A stretch of DNA of 64,000 nt from CAWGXZ01 sp963826695. Its GTDB lineage: Bacteria > Pseudomonadota > Gammaproteobacteria > Burkholderiales > Burkholderiaceae_C. Under the pieces are notes generated by a model, which was given only the letters and a program-made list of their open reading frames with translations, had not been told where the DNA came from and ran no database searches. How positions within the stretch are numbered: the first letter of the stretch is position 1; the number at the start of each line of letters is the position of its first letter. Location of the stretch: positions 124,001 to 188,000 of the forward strand of contig CAWGXZ010000006.1 of assembly GCA_963826695.1 (NCBI GenBank). Direction: 5' to 3'. Below are positions 1-9,333 of this stretch, piece by piece. The translations under genes were made by a program, and so were the position numbers.

Positions 1-126
1 CGTGCCGACGATCGGGCCGCGCGCGGCCGCCGTCGCGGCACCCCAGACAATCGGCGGCGCCGTCGCACCCGGATGGCCGGCATGGGAGGTCAGCCGGATG
101 TGGCTCGCGGAGCGGGGTTCGGTCAC
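1..126 (-). CDS. GTP cyclohydrolase II-like protein, N-terminal fragment
   Basis: Only the first 42 codons are inside the window; the gene runs off the left edge. The translation from the GTG at 126 begins VTEPRSASHIRLTSH and contains HPGATAPPIVWGAA and RGPIVGT. From memory this resembles the start of the long GTP-cyclohydrolase-II-like (RibA-related) proteins that accompany uracil-catabolism (URC) genes in Burkholderiales, where SHIRLTSH, a WGAA segment and RGPVVGT occur. The catalytic part is outside, so function cannot be checked. The frame stays open upstream of the GTG, so an earlier start is possible. It is divergent from purB. Confidence 0.45.
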   Translation of the reverse strand, partial: MTEPRSASHIRLTSHAGHPGATAPPIVWGAATAAARGPIVGT

Positions 127-253
127 GGTAAGGGCACGCCTTTGATGCAGCAGGGGCGCATGATCACACGGTGGCTGCTTCCACGGCCTTGCAATGCGGC
201 TGGCAGCACCCCCGCCTCGTAAAATCGCCCGGCCTGCCGCTACCGCCCTCACC

Positions 254-1671
254 ATGCTTGATACCGAACCGTCGGCGCTGACCGCGCTCAGCCCGCTCGA
301 CGGCCGCTATGCCGCCAAGGTCGCGGCGCTGCGCCCCCTGCTTTCCGAGTTCGGGCTGATGCACCGCCGGGTCGAGGTCGAAGTCGAGTGGTTCATCGCC
401 CTGTCGGACGCCGGCCTGCCCGAGTTCGCGCCGCTCGGCGCCGCGGCGCGCGACCACCTGCAGCGCGCGGGTGCGCGACTTCTCGCTGGCCGATGCGCAG
501 GCCATCAAGGACATCGAGCGCACCACCAACCACGACGTCAAGGCGGTCGAGTACTGGCTCAAGGGCTGCTTCGAGCGCGCAGGCGAGCTCGCCGCAGAGC
601 TGCTCGCCGCCGGCGAATTCGTCCACTTCGCCTGCACCAGCGAGGACATCAACAACACCAGCCACGCGCTGATGCTGAAGGCGGCGCGCGACGAGGTGCT
701 GCTGCCCGCGCTCGACCGGGTCGATCGCCTCGCTGCAGCGCGATGGCGCACGAGCATGCCGACGTGCCGATGCTCGCCCGCACGCACGGCCAGACCGCCA
801 GCCCGACGACCGTCGGCAAGGAAGCTCGCCAACGTCGTCGCCCGCCTGGCCACGGCGCGCGCAGCGCATCGCCCAGGTCGCCTGCTCGCCAAGATGAACG
901 GCGCCGTCGGCAACTACAACGCGCACCTCGCGGCGTATCCGCGAGATCGACTGGGAGGCGTTCAGCGCGCGGCGGTCGTCGAGCAGCAGCTCGGACCTGA
1001 GCTTCAACGCCTACACGATCCAGATCGAGCCGCACGACTGCATGGCCGAGCTGTTCGACGCGCTGGCGCGCGCCAACACCATCCTGATCGACTGGTCGCG
1101 CGACGTCTGGGGCTACGTCAGCCTCGGCTACTTCACGGCAGAAGCATCAAGGCCGGCGAGATCGGCTCGAGCACGATGCCGCACAAGGTCAACCCGATCG
1201 ACTTCGAGAATGCCGAAGGCAACTTCGGCCTGGCCAATGCGCTGCTCGTCGCACCTGAGCCAGAAGCTGCCGATCTCGCGCTTCCAGCGCGACCTGACCG
1301 ACAGCACCGTGCTGCGCAACATGGGCGTGGCGCTCGGCCACACGCTGCTCGGCTACGACAGCGCTGCTGCGCGGCATGGCCAAGCTCGAGGTCGACCGCG
1401 GCGCGCTCGCGGCCGACCTCGACGCCGCCTGGGAAGTGCTCGCCGAGCCGATCCAGACCGTCATGCGCCGCTACGGCCTGCCGAACCCCTACGAGCGGCT
1501 GAAGGAGCTGACGCGCGGCAAGGCGATCACGCGCGAGGCGCTGCGCGCCTTCATCGAGACGCTGGAGATCCCGGCTGCCGAGCGTGCCCGCCTGCTGGCG
1601 CTGACGCCGGGCGGCTACACCGGCGCTGGCGGCACAGCTGGCACGGCGCGTCGACGCCGGGCGCGCAGTGA
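254..1671 (+). pseudogene. purB: purB, adenylosuccinate lyase, coding frame broken by many frameshifts
   Basis: Adenylosuccinate lyase makes AMP and AICAR with release of fumarate in purine synthesis. Starting at ATG 254 (MLDTEPSALTALSPLDGRYA), conserved PurB segments appear in all three frames in turn: SLADAQAIKDIE, FACTSEDINNTSHA, ARTHGQTASPTTVGK, LLAKMNGAVGNYNAH, and the signature GSSTMPHKVNPIDFEN, then DLTDSTVLRNMG. Frame changes fall near 466, 736, 822, 865-885, 938, 975, 1000, 1140, 1246, 1363 and 1632-1665; most are one extra base. Reassembled length is about 465 residues, normal for the family. No in-frame nonsense codons are needed to explain the break. The gene is normally essential and the sequence between shifts is fully conserved, so I infer sequencing error rather than a true pseudogene. 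The end is placed at the TGA overlapping the pyrF GTG. Confidence 0.85.
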
Positions 1672-2524
1672 ACTTCACCGAGATGCTGCTCGGCGCCGAG
1701 CGCCGCAACGACTCGCTGCTCTGCGTCGGCCTCGACCCCGAGCCCGAGCGCTTTCCCGGCGACTGGCGCGGCGATCCGCGGCGCATCTTCGACTTCTGCG
1801 CTGCGAATCGTCGACGCGACGCGCGACCTGGTGATCGCCTACAAGCCGCAGATCGCCTACTTCGCCGCCCACCGCGCCGAGGACCAGCTCGAGCGGCTGA
1901 TCGACGCACATCCACCGCGTCGCACCCGGGGTGCCGGTGATCCTCGACGCCAAGCGCGGCGACATCGGCAGCACCGCCGAGCAGTACGCGCGCGAGGCCT
2001 TCGAGCGCTACCAGGCCGACGCGCTGACGCTCTCGCCGTTGCTCGGCCTCGATTCGATCGAGCCCTACCTGCGCCACGACGGCAAGGGGCTGATCCTGCT
2101 CTGCCGCACCTCCAACCCGGGCGGCGCCGACCTGCAGGCGCAGCCGCTGCAGGGCGGCGGCGATGCGCATCCCGGCGAGCGGCTCTACGAACACATCGCC
2201 CGGCTCGCCGCCGGGCCGTGGAACGCCAGCGGCCAGCTCGGCCTCGTCGTCGGCGCCACCTTCCCGGCCGAGCTGGCGCGGGTGCGCGAACTGGCGCCGA
2301 CACTGCCGCTGCTGATTCCGGGCATCGGCGCGCAGGGGGGCGACGCCGCGGCGACGGTGCGCGCCGCCTGGCGCAGCGAGGGGGGCCGGACCACCGGGCC
2401 GGCGATCGTCAGCTCGTCGCGGGCGATCCTCTACGCGGGCGGCGGCGCCGACTTCGCCGAGCAGGCGCGCCACGCCGCGCTGGCGACCCGCGACGCGCTG
2501 GCCGCCGCGCAGGCACAGCCCTGA
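1668..2524 (+). pseudogene. pyrF: pyrF, orotidine 5'-phosphate decarboxylase (type 2), two +1 frameshifts
   Basis: OMP decarboxylase catalyses the last step of UMP synthesis. The start is GTG 1668 (MNFTEMLLGAERRNDSLLCVGLDPEP), overlapping the purB stop. One extra base near 1808 (after DFCAA) and one near 1908 (after ERLID) shift the frame; beyond 1931 the frame is intact to the stop. The active-site motif ILDAKRGDIGSTAEQY and LTLSPLLGLDSIEPYL identify the long type-2 PyrF (about 280 residues) typical of many proteobacteria and actinobacteria. The GAQGGDAAATVRA segment matches the phosphate-binding end of the barrel. As with purB, restored sequence is conserved throughout, so the breaks are probably base-calling errors. 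Confidence 0.88.
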
Positions 2525-2666
2525 AGCATGTGAGCAGGCACCTGCACCCGCGCGGCTTTCGGCACGCGGTTCGGCGCGGCCGCTCCACCCGTGCCTGCGG
2601 CCTTTGCGGCGCGCCACCGCGAGCGGCGAAGGCACTGCCCAGCCGACATTCCCGCCGGACGGTGGC

Positions 2667-4274
2667 ATGACGGCACCGCGCACCCTCGAGCCGGCCTCTG
2701 CCTGGGCGCCGCTGGCCCATCCGGTCTACCGCATGCTGTGGACGGTCTGGCTGACGGCCAACGTCTCGATGTGGATGAACGACGTCGCCGCAGCCTGGAT
2801 GATGACCACGCTGACCGCCTCGCCGACGATGGTCGCCCTGGTGCAGGCGGCGTCGACGCTGCCGGTGTTCCTGTTCGGCCTGCCGAGCGGCGCGCTCGCC
2901 GACATCGTCGACCGGCGCAACTTCATGATCGCCACGCAGGTCTGGGTCGGCGCGGTGGCGCTGACCGTCTGCGCGGTGCTGCTGGCCGGTGCGATGACGC
3001 CGGCGCTGCTGCTGCTGTTGACCTTCGCCAACGGCGTCGGCCTGGCGCTGCGCTGGCCGGTCTATTCGGCGATCGTTCCCGAGGTGCTGCCGATGCACGA
3101 GATGCCGGCGGCGCTGGCGCTGAACGGCATCGCGATGAACGCCTCGCGCATCGCCGGGCCGATCCTGGCCGGGCTGCTGATTGCCAGCGTCGGCAGCATC
3201 TACGTCTTCGGGCTGAATGCGCTGCTGGCGGTGACCGCCGGCGTCATCCTGATGCGCTGGAAGCAGCGCCAGGCGGCGCCGAGCGCGCTGCCGGGCGAGC
3301 ACCTCGTCGGCGCGATGCGCGTCGGCGTCCAGTACGTCGCGCAGTCGCGCCAGATGAAGGCGGTGATGCTGCGCGTGTCGCTGTTCTTCATCCAGTCGAC
3401 CGGGCTGATCGCGCTGCTGCCGCTGGTGGCGCAGCGCATCGGTGGCGGCAGCGCCACCACCTTCACCTGGCTGCTGGCATCGATGGGCGCCGGTGCCATC
3501 TGTGTGGCCACGCTGATGCCGCGGCTGCGCCAGGCGATGAACCGCGACCAGCTGATCCGCAACGGCACGCTGGTGATGGCTGCGGCGCTGCTGGTCGTCG
3601 CCGTGGCTCCGAACCTCTATGTTGCCGCGCCGGCGATGGTCGCCGGCGGCATGGCCTGGCTCGGCGTGGCCAACACGTTGTCGGTGGCGGCGCAAATGTC
3701 GTTGCCGAACTGGGTGCGCGCCCGCGGCATGTCGATCTACCAGATGGCGATGATGGGCAGCAGCGCCATCGGCGCCGCGCTGTGGGGGCAGGTGGCCTCG
3801 CTGACCAGTGTGCAGAACAGCATGGTGACCGCGGCGGTATTCGGCGTCGTGGCGATGCTCTGGAGCAGCCGCTTCCGCCTCGACGGCGGCGTCGAGGAGG
3901 ACCTGAGCCCGATGGCGCCATGGAAGCCGCCGGTTGCCGCGCGGCCGATCGACCCCGACGACGGGCCGGTGATGGTGACGATCGACTACCTGATCGACCC
4001 GGCCACCGCCGAGGACTTCAAGCGCGTGATGCAGGACAGCCGCCGCAGCCGGCTGCGCCACGGCGCGCTCGAATGGCAGCTCTACGCCGACAGCGCCGAC
4101 CCGCGCCGCTACACCGAGTACTTCCTCGACGAGTCGTGGGTCGCGCACCTGCGCAAATTCGACCGCTTCACCGCCGCCGACGTCAGCCTGCGCGAGCGCC
4201 GGCTGCAGTTCCATATCGGCGAGGAGGCTCCGGTGGTGGTGCGCCGGATCGCCGAGCCGTTGCATCGGCGGTGA
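2667..4274 (+). CDS. MFS exporter of the transmembrane secretion effector (MFS_3) family
   Basis: A 535-residue major facilitator protein. Twelve hydrophobic helices cover about residues 25-405, followed by a soluble C-terminal domain of roughly 110 residues beginning near VMVTIDYLIDP that resembles the antibiotic-monooxygenase-like ferredoxin fold attached to MFS_3/EntS-like transporters. The cytoplasmic loop segment ALADIVDRRNFM fits the MFS A-motif. The ATG at 2667 (MTAPRTLEPASAW) was preferred over the upstream in-frame ATG at 2604 because family similarity begins around AWAPLAHPVYR. It follows pyrF after a 142-bp gap. The substrate is unknown; relatives export siderophores or drugs. Confidence 0.8.
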   Translation: MTAPRTLEPASAWAPLAHPVYRMLWTVWLTANVSMWMNDVAAAWMMTTLTASPTMVALVQAASTLPVFLFGLPSGALADIVDRRNFMIATQVWVGAVALTVCAVLLAGAMTPALLLLLTFANGVGLALRWPVYSAIVPEVLPMHEMPAALALNGIAMNASRIAGPILAGLLIASVGSIYVFGLNALLAVTAGVILMRWKQRQAAPSALPGEHLVGAMRVGVQYVAQSRQMKAVMLRVSLFFIQSTGLIALLPLVAQRIGGGSATTFTWLLASMGAGAICVATLMPRLRQAMNRDQLIRNGTLVMAAALLVVAVAPNLYVAAPAMVAGGMAWLGVANTLSVAAQMSLPNWVRARGMSIYQMAMMGSSAIGAALWGQVASLTSVQNSMVTAAVFGVVAMLWSSRFRLDGGVEEDLSPMAPWKPPVAARPIDPDDGPVMVTIDYLIDPATAEDFKRVMQDSRRSRLRHGALEWQLYADSADPRRYTEYFLDESWVAHLRKFDRFTAADVSLRERRLQFHIGEEAPVVVRRIAEPLHRR

Positions 4275-4704
4275 GGCGGGCAGTGCCGCCAGGAGTCACC
4301 GGTGGCACCGGCGGGTACCTGGCATCACGTGTCTTCGACGTCGCGTCGGCCGGCAATCCGCTGCGCTCGGCGCGGTGCGCGAAGTGCCGGCGATCAACGC
4401 GCAAGGCGGCGTCGTGTCGCCCGCGAACCTGGCGGGCCAGCATTCGATCCTCAGTGCCATCAATGGCATCGAGCATCAGAAAACGGAACACATACACCCT
4501 CGAGGGTGTATGAGAAACCGGACCCAATGCGAGCGCCCGCATCGTGCACATCCGCCATGCGGAATTTCGGACCTGGTCGACCGGGTGACGTCGAGCAACC
4601 GGCCGGCGGCGGGCTTCATGGATCACAGCCCTCCGGTCAACAACCTGTCGCTCGAGATTTGCATGCGCGTTGCCGAGGCAACAATGCCGGACCCGCTGGT
4701 CCCT
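4275..4704. other. 430-bp intergenic region
   Basis: No convincing gene. Short open frames on both strands lack family-like composition or a ribosome binding site. The stretch separates the end of the MFS gene from the convergent end of the sensor kinase and contains one perfect 22-bp palindrome, listed separately. Confidence 0.6.
4491..4512. promoter_or_regulatory. Perfect 22-bp palindrome
   Basis: The arms CATACACCCTC and GAGGGTGTATG are exact reverse complements with no spacer. There is no adjacent T-run, so it is unlikely to be an intrinsic terminator. It is more like a dimeric regulator operator or an isolated repeat element. It lies between two convergent genes, so no target promoter is obvious. 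Confidence 0.5.
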
Positions 4705-6123
4705 TCACGGCTGCTTGTTCAGCGAATCCTTCACGCCGCCACTGCCCGTGCTTCGCACGGCACCCGGTAGGCGCACCGTGATTCGGGTCCCGACGCCGTC
4801 GGCACCGTCGTCGACGACGACCGTCCCTCCGTGTCGCTCCGCGATCTGCTTGACGATCGCGAGGCCCAGCCCGGTGCCGTCGCCGGGTGACCCGTTTACC
4901 CGGTAGAAGCGGGCGAAGACCTTGGCGCGGTCCTGCGGCGGAATGCCAGGGCCGTCGTCCTCGACGACGATGTGGACGTCGCCGCTCGAGGCCTCGTGCC
5001 GCACCGAAACGGTCACGTGGCCGCCGACCGGTGCGTACCGCACGGCGTTGTCGACCAGGTTGCTCACCAGTTCTCGAAGCAGCAACGGATTGCACGCGAG
5101 CGGTGCGCGGTTCTCGGCTTCGAAGCCGATGTCGATGGACTTCTTCAGCGCCTGCGGAAGCAGATCGAATGTCGCGGTGCGTGCGATCTCGACCACGTCG
5201 ACCGGCTCGTCAGGCGCGGCGAGGTCGTGTTCGCTGCGCGCCAGCGCGAGCAGCTGCTGGATCATGCGCGACGTCGCGTCGGTGCTCTCGTGGATGTCCT
5301 CGACGATGCGGCGCATCAGGTTCGGGTCGCGTTGCGCAAGAGCGAGCGAGGCCTGCATGCGCAACACCGTCAGCGGGGTCTTGAGTTGGTGCGACGCATC
5401 CGCAATGAACTGCTGCTGTGCTTCGTTGAGGCGGCGCTGCCTTTCGGTGTGGGCGTTGATCGCCTCGACGAGCGGCACCACTTCGAGAGGCACCGCCCGG
5501 TCGTCGATCGGCGTGAGGTCGGTCTCGGAACGGAGTTCGACCTCGTCGCGGATGCGGCGAAGCGGCTCGAGCCCACGGCGCACCGCGAAGACGATCAGCA
5601 GCGCGACGGCGCCGATGAGCGCGAGTTGGGTCAGCGCCGAATCGACGAGGATGCGGCGCGACAGCGCCGCTCGGCCGGCCGTCGTCTCGGCGACCTGCAC
5701 CAGCAAAGACCCAACCGGGCTTTCGTACATGGGCTTCAGCACGGCGACGAGACGAACAGCTTCGTCGAGATAGCGCGCGTCGTAGAACACCGGCGTTTCG
5801 TTCGCCGGCAGCACCGGCGGCTTCGGCAGGTCGGCGTAGCCGGTGCTCATTCGCGGTTCCGCCGTGGCGGAGATGCGGTAGAAGATCCGGTCGTGCGCTT
5901 CCGTGCCAAGCATCTCGAGCGCAGCGTACGGCACGTCGGCCGACAGCCTGCCGTCGCGGACCGACACGCGCTCGGCCATCGTGAGCGCAGAGCCGAGCAG
6001 CGTGCGGTCGTAGGCCTGGTTGGCCTGGTCGATGCTGCGTGCGTACTGGATGCCGAAGCCCACTGCCCAAAGCACCGCCAGTGGAACGAGCAACCAGCGC
6101 AGCAGAAGGTTACGCAGCCGCAT
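4705..6123 (-). CDS. TctE-like sensor histidine kinase
   Basis: A 472-residue membrane kinase. The first transmembrane helix is around residues 8-25, a periplasmic sensor loop spans about 26-160, and a second helix lies around 164-182, followed by a linker and the phosphoacceptor helix with ADASHQLKTPLTVLRMQ (His245). The ATPase domain has the N box LVSNLVDNAVRYAP, G1 EDDGPGIP and G2 GTGLGLAIVKQIAERHGG. The architecture and wording match the TctE/QseC-type group that controls tricarboxylate uptake. Its ATG overlaps the end of the response regulator gene by 14 bp, so the two are translated as one unit. The divergent neighbour is a binding-protein gene and a downstream locus encodes TctC, which supports an organic-acid signal, but the ligand is not shown by the sequence. 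Confidence 0.9.
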   Translation of the reverse strand: MRLRNLLLRWLLVPLAVLWAVGFGIQYARSIDQANQAYDRTLLGSALTMAERVSVRDGRLSADVPYAALEMLGTEAHDRIFYRISATAEPRMSTGYADLPKPPVLPANETPVFYDARYLDEAVRLVAVLKPMYESPVGSLLVQVAETTAGRAALSRRILVDSALTQLALIGAVALLIVFAVRRGLEPLRRIRDEVELRSETDLTPIDDRAVPLEVVPLVEAINAHTERQRRLNEAQQQFIADASHQLKTPLTVLRMQASLALAQRDPNLMRRIVEDIHESTDATSRMIQQLLALARSEHDLAAPDEPVDVVEIARTATFDLLPQALKKSIDIGFEAENRAPLACNPLLLRELVSNLVDNAVRYAPVGGHVTVSVRHEASSGDVHIVVEDDGPGIPPQDRAKVFARFYRVNGSPGDGTGLGLAIVKQIAERHGGTVVVDDGADGVGTRITVRLPGAVRSTGSGGVKDSLNKQP

Positions 6124-6790
6124 CGCCCTCGGTCTCGAGCAGGTAGCCGAGGCCGCGCAAGGTGCGAATCCGCAGGCCCGCCGGTTCGAGTCGCTTGCGC
6201 AGCCGATGGATGTAGATGTCGATCGCCTCGGGGCTGATGGCCTCGTCGAGGTTGCACATGCGCTGGTTCAGCTGCTGCTTGCTGACCGGCGCGTTGGGGT
6301 TCATGACCAGCAGCTCGAGGAGCGCGTGCTCGCGCGGCGGCAACGAGAGCATGCGGCCGGCGATGCTGAAGACCCGTGACACGGTGTCGTAGCGCAGGCA
6401 ACCCGATTCGAAGACCGCATGGGCGCGCCCGGCCCGCCGCCTCGCGATCGCGCGCAGCCTGGCGACGACCTCGGCGAGATCGAAGGGCTTGGGCAGGTAG
6501 TCGTCGGCACCCGCGTTGAGGCCGTGGATGCGGTCCACGGTCTCTGCGCTGGCCGTCAGCACGAGGACGGGAACGCTGTCGTTTCGCGCGCGCGCGCGCC
6601 GCAACACCTCGAGTCCGTCGATGCCCGGAAGCGCCAGGTCGAGGACCACGACGTCGTAGTCCTCGTGCGTGAGCAACTGATCCGCATAGAGGCCGTTGGC
6701 CACCGTGTCGACGACCATGCCGGCATCGACGAGCCCCTGTTTCAAGGACTCGGCCAGTCTCCCGTTGTCTTCCACCAGCAGGACGCGCAC
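6110..6790 (-). CDS. TctD-like OmpR/PhoB-family response regulator
   Basis: A 226-residue regulator with receiver domain (acidic pair ED near the start, phosphoacceptor Asp51 in VVVLDLALPG, Lys in YLPKPFD) and a C-terminal winged helix (LSLPPREHALLELL, IDIYIHRLRKRLE, IRTLRGLGYLLE). The GTG at 6790 is chosen because family proteins start right at (M)RVLLVEDN and GGAGGG stands just upstream; the longer open frame adds unrelated residues. It is first in a two-gene operon with the TctE-like kinase. Its promoter shares the short divergent gap 6791-6850 with the binding-protein gene, a likely site for its own binding. Confidence 0.9.
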   Translation of the reverse strand: MRVLLVEDNGRLAESLKQGLVDAGMVVDTVANGLYADQLLTHEDYDVVVLDLALPGIDGLEVLRRARARNDSVPVLVLTASAETVDRIHGLNAGADDYLPKPFDLAEVVARLRAIARRRAGRAHAVFESGCLRYDTVSRVFSIAGRMLSLPPREHALLELLVMNPNAPVSKQQLNQRMCNLDEAISPEAIDIYIHRLRKRLEPAGLRIRTLRGLGYLLETEGDAAA

Positions 6791-6850
6791 CGAAACCCTC
6801 CCGTGACCACTCGCAAGCCCAGAATAATCGCTTACGAGACTACGGAGGCC

Positions 6851-7939
6851 ATGAGAGTGACACGCCACATCGCTTCCTTCCTGATGGCGCTGGCGCTGCT
6901 CGCCGCATCAGCTCCCGCGGCCACGGTGCAGCCGGCCGGTTCCGAGCGGCTCGCGGCCGCCCGCCGGGAAGGTGTGGTCGTGGTCTACGCGACCACCGAC
7001 ATGGCCGCCGCGCGGCCGCTGATCGACGATTTCGAAGCGCAGCATCCCGGCGTCAGGGTCGACTACCGCGAGCTTGAATCGGTCGAGTGCAACGACCGCT
7101 TCCTCCGGGAATCCGCCACGGGGTCGCCGACGGCCGACCTGGTCTGGAGCTCCGCGATGGACCTGCAGGTCAAGCTCGTCAACGACGGCCACGCAATGCG
7201 CTACCCGTCCGCGGAGATCGAGCATCTGCCGGCATGGTCGGTGTGGCGCGCCGAGGCATACGGCACGACCTACGAGCCGGTCGGCATCGCCTACGACGAG
7301 CGGCTGCTGTCGGAGCGCGAGGTCCCTCGCACGCACGGAGAGCTCGCGCGCCTGCTGGGGGCCAGCGGGTCGCGCTTTGCCGACAAGGTTGCCGCGTACG
7401 ACCCGGTGCGCGCCGGGCTCGGCTTCCTCGTGGCGACGCAGGACGCTCGCAGCTCGCCGGCGTTCTGGGACGTGGCGCGCGCGCTGGGCCGCAACCGGGT
7501 GCGGCTGCTGCCCAGCACCTCGGCGATGCTCGACGGCATCGCGTCCGGTCAAGCGCTGCTCGCCTACAACGTGCTCGGCTCGTACACACACCGCCGGGCA
7601 TCGAGCGATCGGGCGATCGGGCTTGCCTATCTGCGCGACTACACGCTGGTCGTTTCGCGCATCGCATTCATCAATCGGCGCGCCGCTCACCCGCACGCCG
7701 CGAAGCTGTGGCTCGACCACCTGCTGTCGCAACGGGGCCAGACGGTGCTGGCGCAGCGCTCCGGCCTGTTTTCATTGCGCACGGACGTCCCCGGCGACCA
7801 AACCGCCGCTGCGCTGACCCGGCAGCTCGGCACCAGCCTGAAGCCGATCGCAATCGGCCCGAGCCTGATGGCGTACCTGGACGGGTCCAAGCGTGCCGAG
7901 TTCCTGCGCGAGTGGGACCGCGCGCTGATTTCGCGCTGA
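6851..7939 (+). CDS. Periplasmic ABC-type substrate-binding protein (iron/organic-acid type)
   Basis: A 362-residue exported protein. The signal peptide is MRVTRHIASFLMALALLAAS followed by an APA cleavage region. The body reads GVVVVYATTDMAAARPLIDDF, then VWSSAMDLQVKLVNDG and LAYNVLGSYTHRRAS, typical of the Fe(III)/2-aminoethylphosphonate-type class of extracellular solute-binding proteins. ATG 6851 has GGAGG at 6844-6848. No permease or ATPase gene is adjacent, so it may feed the kinase as a sensor partner or use a transporter encoded elsewhere. Both ideas are inference. It is transcribed divergently from the two-component genes. Confidence 0.75.
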   Translation: MRVTRHIASFLMALALLAASAPAATVQPAGSERLAAARREGVVVVYATTDMAAARPLIDDFEAQHPGVRVDYRELESVECNDRFLRESATGSPTADLVWSSAMDLQVKLVNDGHAMRYPSAEIEHLPAWSVWRAEAYGTTYEPVGIAYDERLLSEREVPRTHGELARLLGASGSRFADKVAAYDPVRAGLGFLVATQDARSSPAFWDVARALGRNRVRLLPSTSAMLDGIASGQALLAYNVLGSYTHRRASSDRAIGLAYLRDYTLVVSRIAFINRRAAHPHAAKLWLDHLLSQRGQTVLAQRSGLFSLRTDVPGDQTAAALTRQLGTSLKPIAIGPSLMAYLDGSKRAEFLREWDRALISR

Positions 7940-8033
7940 CCACGGGTTTTCACTGACCTCCGGACGCCGCCGCTGAAAGGAGACCGAAAGGCAGGCCCTC
8001 CTACATTGCCCGTCGTCAAACAAGGAGACGTGG

Positions 8034-9320
8034 ATGCAAATTACGGGCATGCTGCACGGCGCCAAGCTGCTGCAATTGGTGGGGTTCCCAACGGCAGAGG
8101 TCATCGGCCCCGACGCGAGCGAGGAACAGATCAAGGACCTGATCGAGAAATCGGGCCAGGTATTCATCAAGCCCGTGTTCAAGGGCGGCGTCGGCAAGAA
8201 GGGCAAGGCCGGACTGCTCGGCCGCGCGAAGGACCTGCAGGGCGCCCTGCGCGAGAAGGAGCGCCTCTACTTCGCAGAGCACCGTCACGGCAACCAGTAC
8301 GCCAAGGCGAACGGCGTCACCTTCGAGGGGGGCGTTCCTGCCGAGCACGAGGTCTATTTCTCGATCACCGATTCGACGCGCTTCCGGGCGCCGACCATGA
8401 CCCTCACGCACAAGGGCGGCATGGACATCGAGGAGGTGGACAGGCAGCATGTCGCCCAAGTGCCGTTCGATCCGCTCACCGGCCTGAAGGCCTTCGTCGT
8501 CGCGAACGCGCTGACCGAGATCGGCGCCCCGACCGAGATCATTTCGCCGCTGGTGCAGCAGCTGCCCAAACTGTGGGAGCTGTTCCACAACTTCGGCATG
8601 ACGACGCTCGAGCTCAACCCGATCCGCATGCGGGCCGATCGGAAGGGACGGCTCACGCCGGTCGCCTGCGATTTCAAGTGCGGATTCGACCGCGACGACC
8701 CCCGCTGGCTGCGCCTGGGACTGCCTGCGCACCTGTTCGCCGCCGACTACTCGGATTTCGAGCAGGAGATCAACCAGCTGCGCACGCACCAGGGCCAGAG
8801 CGACGTTTACGTCATCAACGACCGGGGCACGGTGCTCGCGCCGACCTTCGGCGGCGGCGCCAACTCGCTGGTCACCGAGATGCTCGGCGACGACGCGATC
8901 ATCAGCTCCGACTTCGGCGGCAACCCGCCCTACGAGAAGATGAAGGAGGTCGCACGGATCTGCTTCAAGCATTGGCTCGAGCAGTCGAACGTGCTCTTCA
9001 TCATCGGCGGCAAGAGCAACAACACCGACATCTTCGAGACCCTGCGCGCGATGTCCGACGCACTGCGCGAGCATTTCAGCGCGCACGGCCCGACGCCGCT
9101 CTATGTCGTGCTCGGGCGCGGCGGACCGAACCTGGTGCGCGGGATGGGCGTGCTGCGCGACACCTGCGACTCGCTCGGACTTCCCTACCGCCTGTTCGGC
9201 TTCGACTCGGACATGAGCGAAGTCATCCAGTACGCCAAGAAGGCCGATGCCTGGATGAAGGCCGGCGGACGCGAGCAGGTCGCCGCGAGCTTCGGCATCG
9301 AACAACCCCTGACCGCGTGA
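8034..9320 (+). CDS. ATP-citrate-lyase-like small subunit (ATP-grasp, succinyl-CoA-synthetase beta type)
   Basis: A 428-residue protein matching the ATP-grasp plus citrate-binding half of ATP citrate lyase (AclB in two-subunit enzymes). Visible parts are the nucleotide-binding FIKPVFKGGVGKKGKAG, the metal-site-like LELNPIRM and the C-terminal phosphohistidine-handling part with TFGGGANSLVTEML and FIIGGKSNNTDIFETL. ATG 8034 follows a good AAGGAGA. Thirteen bases separate it from the large-subunit gene, so the two form one operon and presumably one complex. The enzyme should activate a di- or tricarboxylic acid to its CoA thioester. The true substrate is uncertain because the partner has an altered lyase active site. 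Confidence 0.8.
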   Translation: MQITGMLHGAKLLQLVGFPTAEVIGPDASEEQIKDLIEKSGQVFIKPVFKGGVGKKGKAGLLGRAKDLQGALREKERLYFAEHRHGNQYAKANGVTFEGGVPAEHEVYFSITDSTRFRAPTMTLTHKGGMDIEEVDRQHVAQVPFDPLTGLKAFVVANALTEIGAPTEIISPLVQQLPKLWELFHNFGMTTLELNPIRMRADRKGRLTPVACDFKCGFDRDDPRWLRLGLPAHLFAADYSDFEQEINQLRTHQGQSDVYVINDRGTVLAPTFGGGANSLVTEMLGDDAIISSDFGGNPPYEKMKEVARICFKHWLEQSNVLFIIGGKSNNTDIFETLRAMSDALREHFSAHGPTPLYVVLGRGGPNLVRGMGVLRDTCDSLGLPYRLFGFDSDMSEVIQYAKKADAWMKAGGREQVAASFGIEQPLTA

Positions 9321-9333
9321 GCGGAGGAACCCC

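Noticed and set aside
254..1671. purB as a genuine decayed pseudogene
   Set aside because: Conserved sequence between every shift, no nonsense codons in the true frame and essential function favour base-calling error; kept under the pseudogene type only because the frame as given is broken.
4375..4770. 131-codon open frame in the gap before the sensor kinase
   Set aside because: It starts without a ribosome binding site, overlaps the kinase end on the opposite strand and has no family resemblance.
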